A stretch of 64,000 nt of DNA, taken from positions 66,674,325 to 66,738,324 of the forward strand of contig CM046005.1 in the NCBI GenBank assembly GCA_025175895.1, given 5' to 3'. The stretch comes from Wurfbainia villosa (lineage: Eukaryota > Streptophyta > Magnoliopsida > Zingiberales > Zingiberaceae). The notes beneath the pieces are model-generated. The model searched no databases, was not told where the DNA came from, and saw only the letters and a list, made by a program, of their open reading frames with translations. Numbering within the stretch: position 1 is the stretch's first letter; each line of letters starts with the position of its first letter. Position numbers and translations under genes: made by a program. Below are positions 57,325 to 64,000 of this stretch, in pieces.

Positions 57325-59542
57325 TGTTAGTAATATATGAGAGATGTCCTAAGGCAATCGCCTTATGTATGAACCATTTATATGATAAATGAAGATTCAC
57401 TATTTGAGTATACATGTTTTCATGTATTTGATTGGATCTTAAACTCATTTATTGAATGTCCACGATATGATTCACAGCATGAGAGAATTTGTGATTGGAT
57501 CACAACTAATGAGTATCTCTACATGTGTAATTGTGATGTATCGGAATTATCCCTAGTTGATGAATTGATGGATTTGGACACCATCAATTCTGTCGAGACT
57601 AGCACGAGGTATACTCCTTGGTGTATCCAAGCAGCTGATTCTCACTGGCTGGAGACATTGTGATATCCAGAGTTGATCGTGGATGCTAGTTATGGTAACT
57701 AGTTCATTGGAATGACCAACCGTAAGACTTCATATGGTTCTCTGCATATATAGATATGTCAATGAAGTTCTTACTGTAGCTTAAGTGCGATGTTCCTTTG
57801 ACTTGCGGTATTCAAGTCATCTTGATCATGGAGACTTATGCTTTGACATCTTAAGCAAGCATCTCTAAGAAGATATGGACCCGGGATGATTGGGTATAAG
57901 TCGAAGTGATCGAAGGTGTTTGAATAACCTATAAAGGATTCACCACTCCTTGCGAGGAGATGTATACCCATGGCCTCTCGTCGGATTGTTACTAAAGTCT
58001 TTGGCCAAAGCATTACATGTTTAAAGTAAGGTACTCTTCGATACATATGTAGTAACTAGAATCCGTAGGACGAGGAAATGATACTTGGGCTAGGTGTGAC
58101 GTAGTCAGCCTAGTGGGGACTGACACTATAGACCATGTCCTGAACCAAGTGGGTATAAGATGAGTGAAGGGAATGGGGCACGATTCATTCGAGCTGCTGA
58201 AGGGTTTCAGAAATAGTTCTGGATCAACCGTTGATCTTTTCGGTTAATTGGGGATCATGATGTACTACTAGGTGCCACTCATGATTGTTCTATAATTAAA
58301 GGTTAATTATAGACGGCCAACATAAACCGAGAACCTATTTGGTCACACGCACAATGAGCGTAATCCGAAGGATTTAAAATGAGCTTGAGAATGGGATTCT
58401 CAGACCGAGAGAAACTAGGTTTGGTTGGACCAAACAAGAAGCGAGCATGAAATCGTTTCAGTCGCAATGGAAGCGTGGATGGGCCGTGTCTTATGAAGAC
58501 ATAATGGATGAAACGAAATGGTTTGGTTCTAATCCAATGGAGGAGAATAAACCAAAGGGTTTGGTTTATTTTAAACGAATGAACTAAAAGTTGGTTCGGT
58601 TCGTTTTAACTTAAAATAAACCATCACGGTTTGGTTTATTTTAACTTATATTAATGGAGCGGGTTAACGGGCCTTATGGTTATGATCCAATAACCATTAA
58701 TAGAATAGTTCTCTATAAAAGAGGGCTTAAGGTGTTGTTAAGCCCTAATCCAAAAACCTCTAACCTAGAGTTGCCGCCCACCTCATTGAAGGAGTCGGCG
58801 CCAACCCTAGGCCGCCGCCCATCTCCTCCAAACAGCGACCAGCTGCTACCATTTCCTCCACTTGCCGGCGACGAGCTGCTGCCGGAGGAGCTCTGGTGAT
58901 CTCCCTTGGGTTCGGTAATAAGGTGAGCTTCCACCTTTCTTTTTGGCCGGCCCTTACTCCTCCACCAAAGCTGTCCAGTTTTCTGGACAGCTTGTTTCTC
59001 TCTCGTCGGAGCGTCGTTTGGACGACGTTTGGAGCTCCGACAGCGCCTTACATACCGGGGATTCAATCTATGGTAATCCTCATAGGTTGATGACGAAGGA
59101 TTCGTCAAACGGTTGACGAATACCTCTCCGGAGAAGCGAGTTTTGGGGACTCATCTTTGGATCCGAATTTGGATTCGGTTCGTGATCCTCTCTCGATCAC
59201 GTCGTCTTCAACATGAGGCTAGTAACTCATACAAAGACGAAGCTCGTGACTTAGTGAAGTCATCCCGAAGATACTCGGCGTGGACACGGATAGTGACGAT
59301 TCTAGCGAGGATCGTTTCGGTTGATGCCGTTCCCGCTACACGTGATACGAAAGGTATACGTAGTTAAATTTCCTTTTATTGCAAAATTTAAATTTACGGT
59401 TATGTCTACACATGTTGTACTATGCATGCGTGTGATGTGTGTGTTGTAATAAATGTAGATTTATTATTTTATTTCTTCCGCTGTGCACATGTTTACGAAA
59501 CATGTTCGAACACACACTCGCCGCGGTGCCGGAAACCCAACA
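57325..59542 (+). repeat. 5' LTR of element J
   Basis: 2218 bp, TGTTAGTAATATATGAGAG to ...CGGAAACCCAACA. TATA box CTCTATAAAAGAGG (58711-58724). The region 56000-56700 of LTR I and 57790-58460 here are visibly reverse complements. Confidence 0.9.
58711..58724 (+). promoter_or_regulatory. TATA box of LTR J
   Basis: TCTATAAAAGAGG about 820 bases before the LTR end; transcription would start some 30 bases downstream. Confidence 0.65.
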
Positions 59543-59543
59543 G

Positions 59544-59555
59544 TGGTATCAGAGC
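59544..59555 (+). other. Primer-binding site of element J
   Basis: TGGTATCAGAGC, one base after the LTR. Confidence 0.9.
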
Positions 59556-60826
59556 CCAGGTTGTGTTTCGACATAATCGTAAAATGGTTTTGTGATAGTC
59601 ATAATGATATTTCTGGAAATTTTCTACTTTTGGAAAGTTAGAAGTATTTATGGAAATTTTTCATTTTTGGAAAGTTGGAAGTATTTATGGAAATCTTCCA
59701 CTTTTGGAAAGTTGGAAGTATTTATGGAAATTGATATTTTCCATAAATAAAATATTTGATTAGATTTTGGAAATTTATTTCCTAATTTAATCATGATTTG
59801 ATTTGGGAAATCAAATCTTAAAAATATTTTATTTCCATAAGTAGTTTTGATGATTTAGGAAATTGGTTTCCTAAATTTACTTTCTTCAATCAACTATTTC
59901 CACAAATAAAATATGTGATTAGATTTGGAAATTTGTTCCCTATTTTAATCATGATTTGATTTGGAGAATCAAATCTTAAACATATTTTATTTCCATAAAT
60001 AGTTATGACATATAAGGAAATATTATACATGACATAATTGTATGCCATGTAATTGCATTAGATGCATATCATTATGCCATGCGTGTTGTGACATGTAGAT
60101 GTATGCCATGTATGCCATGCCATGTAGATAATAGTTATTTGCATGCAAAGAGGATAAGACATAAAAACCCTAACTCAATATTAAAGCTTACACCTTCCAT
60201 TAATATGGTTAGAACCAGAGTTCCATTTCTTGTTCGGGTTGTTGGACTCTCTCCAAGCCCGGCTCGAACCCAAACATGTTCAAACCATGGAATAGTTTAA
60301 TACTAATATGGTAAGAGTCAGAGGTCAATCGTTAGCTTTGGTTGTTGGACTCTCTCCAAGCCGGGCTAATTGGTTGAATGCGCTCTAACCATATTAAAAC
60401 TATTTCTCGATTAATGGGTTGGCTTTAACCTGGAGCATCGACTTGTTGGACTCTCTCCAAGGTCGATGTTAAGGGAGGTGAAGTTGGGTGCTATGCATAT
60501 GATGCATACTTGTTAATGTGTTAATAACCCGATGTATGTGTGAACATTCAATTAGTTGATAGCACATTGTGATAGTTGCATATACGTGATATGCAATCGG
60601 TATAGTTGATACCTACCATCGTAGTTATGAATGACTTGTTGGACTCTCTCCAAGGTTGTTCATATCTATGATGGATATCAACCCATTCGGAGATGGACCT
60701 ACGATCTCCCGAAGTGATTTTGGGGTTTTTGAAATTCGAAAAATGAATGGGATTTATAAATGTATATTGATGCATTTTAAAATCATTTTATTATATATGC
60801 TCATTTTGTATTTCTAGGTCAATCGA
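59556..60826 (+). other. Element J untranslated leader
   Basis: AT-rich, without a gene. 59600-59760 has repeated TTTTGGAAAGTTGGAAGTAT phrases (three copies at about 59630-59735) and two related segments around CATAAATAAAATATTTGATT and CACAAATAAAATATGTGATT. The second half contains the hairpin series at 60205-60682. Confidence 0.7.
60205..60682 (+). ncRNA. four leader hairpins with invariant tip
   Basis: The core TTGTTGGACTCTCTCCAAG occurs four times; its inner TTGGA-CTCTC-TCCAA stem-loop is at 60242-60256, 60345-60359, 60446-60460 and 60639-60653. In each copy the flanks differ but pair. Unit 1: CGGG with CCCG and outer ATGGTT with AACCAT (60205-60288). Unit 2: TTAGC with GCTAA and outer TAATATGGT with ACCATATTA (60304-60396). 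Unit 3: CATCGAC (60436-60442) with GTCGATG (60462-60468). Unit 4: nearly continuous pairing from GTTGATA (60605) to TATCAAC (60682), 78 bases. Seen directly; an RNA role is inferred. Confidence 0.7.
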
Positions 60827-61490
60827 TTGATCATGATGTCTTTGAATTTGTGTTCCATTTTGGATTCGAATAAATTGACTGGGCCGAACTTCTTGGACTG
60901 GCTTAGAAACTTGAGAATTGTTCTCAAGGTGGAAAAGCTTGCGTATGTCCTCGAAGCGCCTCTTCCCGCCCGTCCTAGTGACAATGCAACTCTGGACCAA
61001 TTGTTGTCCTATCAGAAACATGTGAATGATTCTGAAATGGCGAGTTGCATCATGCTAGCCACGATGGTACCTAAGCTGCGGAAGCAGCATGAGCATATGG
61101 ATGCTCATACAATAGTCTTTCATCTTTATGAGTTGGTTGATGAGCAAGTGAGATTCGAAAGGTTCGAAGTCTCCAAGCTCCTCTTCACCTCTGAGATGCA
61201 AGAAGGTTCATCTGTGGTACTGCTCAACATGCTGAAGACTATGGAGCCTTCTGAGAAGCATGAGAAAGGGACGGTGTTGTTAGTTGATTCCTCAAAGAAA
61301 AGTTCTAAGAGGGAGTCAAAGGAACAACAGAAGGGGAAGAAGAAAAAGGCTAAAAAGGCAGAACCAGCTCAAAAGGGCACTTGCCATCATTATGGCAAGT
61401 AGGGCCATTGGCGAAGAAATTGCAAGATTTATCTTAAGTCCGTGAAGAAGAATAAGACATAAGATGCTCCGTCTTTTTCATATATCTTCG
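60827..61490 (+). pseudogene. gag: Element J gag, truncated at its zinc knuckle
   Basis: Open for 191 residues (60827-61402); ATGs at 60827, 60833 and 60836 are all possible. It has the copia UBN2-like Gag fold pattern (LTGPNFLDWLRNLRIVLKVEK at the N-side, HEHMDAHTIVFHLYELV near residues 88-103) and a Lys/Glu-rich segment. It then reaches the knuckle CHHYGK, a TAG, then GHWRRNC. The second Cys is Tyr and the stop falls inside the knuckle, so RNA binding by this copy would be lost. Confidence 0.82.
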
Positions 61491-62760
61491 TTATTGATTG
61501 TCATTCTATTTCCTCAGACACTTGGGTATTAAATACTGGGTGTGGCTCACATATATGTAATGACATACATGGGCTAATGAATAGAAGAAGACTCGTCAAG
61601 GGAGAGTCAAATTTACGTGTTGGGAATGGAGCAAAGGTTGCTGCACTCGCCATCGGAACATATTTATTGAAACTACCTGCAGGACTTGTCTTAGAACTGG
61701 ACAATTGCTTTTATGTTCCTTCGTTGATAAAGAATATCATTTCTATTTCTTGTTTAAATAGAAATGGGTACCATTTGACTTTTAGTAACAATTGTTATTA
61801 CATAACTTTGAATGGAGTTCTTTATGGAACTGAAACTTTGAGCAATGACATTTATACGTTGGACGTATCCAGTGACTTTTTCAATATCGAAGCGAGCAAC
61901 AAGTGTACTCGAAAGGATGATCAATTAGACTCCTACATGTGGCATTGTCGTCTTGTCCATGTAAGCAAGAAACGCATGTCCGAATTACACCGATGTGGAA
62001 TTCTGGAATCATTTGAATTGGATTCATACGATACATGCGAATCATGCTTAAAAGGCAAGATGACTAAGTCACCTTTTACTGGAAAAGGTGAACGAGTGGG
62101 AGAGTTACTAGGTCTAATACATATTGATGTATGTGGACCTACGTCAACTCAAGCTTTAGGAGGCTATAACTACTTCATTACCTTCACCGATGATCACTCA
62201 CGATTTGGGTATGTGTTCTTGATGAAACACAAGTCTGAAGCCTTTGAAAGGTTCAAAGAATTCAGAAATGAAGTAGAGAAACAACATGACAAGAGTATTA
62301 AAATACTTCGATCGGATTGAGGTGGTGAATACTTAAGTCAAGAGTTTCTTGATTATCTAAGAGACAATGGTATATTGTCTCAATGGACTCCGCCATATAC
62401 ACTACAGCATAATGGTGTATCTGAGAGGCATAACCGGACCTTGTTGGACATGGTCAGATCAATGATGAATCATGCGAATCTTCCCAAGTCCTTTTGGGGC
62501 TATGCACTTCAGACAGTTGTTTACTTGTTAAATAGAATGCCAACTAAGGTAGTCTCTACTACTCCATATGAGATATGGAATAGTAAGAAACCTCATGTAT
62601 CTTACTTGAAGATATGGGGTTATCCTGCTTATGTGAAGCGGTATGTCAGACAGGTGGATGCTAAGTCGATAAATGTCTATTTATTGGATACCCTAAGGAA
62701 ACAAGGGTTATTCTATCATCTGTGGAACAAAAGGTGTTTGTTTTGAGGCATCTTTGTGTT
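61491..62760 (+). pseudogene. pol: Element J pol: protease and integrase, broken
   Basis: Protease region WVLNTGCGSHIC, with Asn (61532-61534) where the catalytic Asp is expected. GAG-pre-integrase (MWHCRLVHVSKKRMSELHRCG, CESCLKGKM) within 61577-62320. Integrase core: IHIDVCGPT and FTDDHSRFGY, a TGA at 62318-62320, then HNGVSERHNRTLLDMVRSMM with the catalytic Glu (about 62410-62470). The C-terminal part is frameshifted after about 62690. Inactive. Confidence 0.82.
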
Positions 62761-64000
62761 TCTAGAAAGAGTTTCTCTTGCAAGAAAGCAGTGGGAGTGT
62801 CGTCGAGCTTGAGGAGGCTCGAGAGACTCAAATAGACATTGATGAGATACAGGTGAAGCACTGGGTAGGCAACTCATAGTGATGAGCAATCAATTTGGAC
62901 CTATTGTAACACCACATCTTCGTAGATCACTGGTAGAACACATGATATTCACGAGAGATATGGATTTCGTAAGTGAATCGAGCGACGTGTTACTCATTGA
63001 TAATCAGGAGCCTACCAGTTATGAAGAAGTGCTGACAAGTTCAGAAAGGGATAAATGGCTTGATGCCATGAAGTCGGAAATGGATTCCATGTATGAAAAC
63101 CAAGGTTGGAACTTGGTTGACCCACCTGAAGGCATCAAGCCTATAGGGTGCAAGTGGATTTTCAAGAAGAAAATCGACATGGATGGTAATGTGATTACCT
63201 ATAAAGCTAGATTAGTGGCGAAAGGATATCGTCAAAAATAAGGTGTTGATTATGACGAAACCTATTCACCTGTAGCTATGCTTAAATCCATTCGGATGCT
63301 CCTGACCATAGCGACTCATTATGATTATGAGATATGGCAGATGGATGTGAAAACAGCTTTCCTTAATGGAAACCTACTCGAGGATGTGTATATGATACAG
63401 CATGAGGATTTCACATCGGTTGATAAAACCAAGGTATGTAAATTACGACGGTCCATATATGGATTAAAGCAAGCATCCAGGAGCTGGAATATCCGTTTTG
63501 ATGAGACAATCAAAAAGTTTGATTTCTCACAAAATCTAGACGAACCTTATGTGTACAAGAAGGTTAGTGGGAGTGCAGTCGTGTTCCTAGTATTGTATGT
63601 CGATGACATATTACTTATGGGAAACGATGTTTCAATCTTATAGTCAGTTAAGGTTTGGTTATCCAAGACATTCTTCATGAAAGACCTGGGAGAAGCAACC
63701 TACATCCTCGGGATTAAGATCTATAGAGATAGATCGAAACGGTTGCTTGGTCTTTCACAGTCTACATATATAGACCGAGTGCTAAAGAGGTTTAGCATGT
63801 CGGAATCCAAGAAAGGTTTCCTACCCATCAGGCATGGGGTACACCTTTCGAAGTCTATGTGTCCGCGCAAAGAAGACGAGAGGATTTGCATGAGTAAGAT
63901 TCCCTATGCATCCGCAATAGGATCTATCATGTATGCTATGTTATGTACGAGACCCGATGTATCATATGCTCTGAGTGTCACGAGCAGATACCAGTCTGAT
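62761..64000 (+). pseudogene. pol: Element J pol: reverse transcriptase, partial at window end
   Basis: A linker with several stops (62761-62878), then RT from EVLTSSERDKWLDAMKSEMD (63030). A stop follows at 63239-63241, then QMDVKTAFLNGNLLEDVY, YGLKQASRSWNIRFD and catalytic YVDD (63596-63607). Another stop at 63641-63643 is followed by an open stretch to 64000 containing FFMKDLGEATYILGIKIYRD and SAIGSIMYAMLCTRPDVSYAL. RNase H and the 3' LTR should follow outside the window. Confidence 0.85.

Larger units (their letters stand above)
57325..64000 (+). mobile_element. Element J: Angela/Tork-type copia, 3' end outside window
   Basis: 5' LTR 57325-59542, primer-binding site 59544-59555, long structured leader, gag from about 60827 and pol to the window end. 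Multiple stops and frame changes. The lineage is inferred from the Gag opening (KLTGPNFLDWLRNLRIVLK) and the RT. Confidence 0.88.

Noticed and set aside
57025..57448. Two mirror-image ORFs with nearly the same protein
   Set aside because: They are the reverse-complement ends of LTRs I and J, not genes.

Overview
This is repeat-dense nuclear DNA of a flowering plant. All bases were read by eye and no search was run. The basis for that call is Ty1/copia polyproteins of the SIRE/Maximus and Angela/Tork types, primer-binding sites matching plant initiator tRNA-Met, a Ty3/gypsy-type solo LTR, a CACTA-type transposon end, and one small plant-like gene. The species cannot be named. Almost everything is LTR retrotransposon, much of it nested.

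Layout. 1-4855: minus-strand gag-only element (element 1), cut at its 3' side and inserted into the pol of a plus-strand copia element F (pol 4856-7568, 3' LTR 8915-10247). 10647-35920: a five-deep nest in which every copia layer has a recognisable 5-bp target-site duplication. Solo LTR A (GGATC) contains element B (11856-35668, CCCTT). B contains element C (12593-30942, ACTCG), the only nested element with pol. C contains gag-only element D (19425-29145, CATGG), which is split by a Ty3/gypsy-like solo LTR (about 20234-22159) and a copia solo LTR (24048-25153, GTATG). 35926-36440 is a decayed copia protease fragment (host H). 37633-50999: minus-strand gag-only element E, whose 5' LTR is split by plus-strand gag-only element G (44172-50641). 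51000-51900 looks like the leader and LTR of H. 52498-52866 is the only convincing host gene. 54208-54943 is a CACTA-like end. 54944-57148 is the 3' LTR of a minus-strand Angela-like element I. At 57325 a plus-strand element J of the same LTR family begins; its gag and pol run off the window.

How the parts relate. Elements 1, B, D, E and G keep LTRs, primer-binding site and a gag reading frame but have a non-coding block where pol should be. They therefore look like non-autonomous elements that would need enzymes from a relative such as C or F. Three sequence patterns are not explained by protein coding. The first is arrays of short hairpin units (CCAAG...CTTGG) at the U3 start of many LTRs. 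The second is clusters of the 10-bp palindrome CAGTCGACTG just upstream of the LTR TATA boxes. The third is four hairpins in the leader of J that share an invariant tip while their arms differ in sequence yet stay complementary; this is the observation I would check first.
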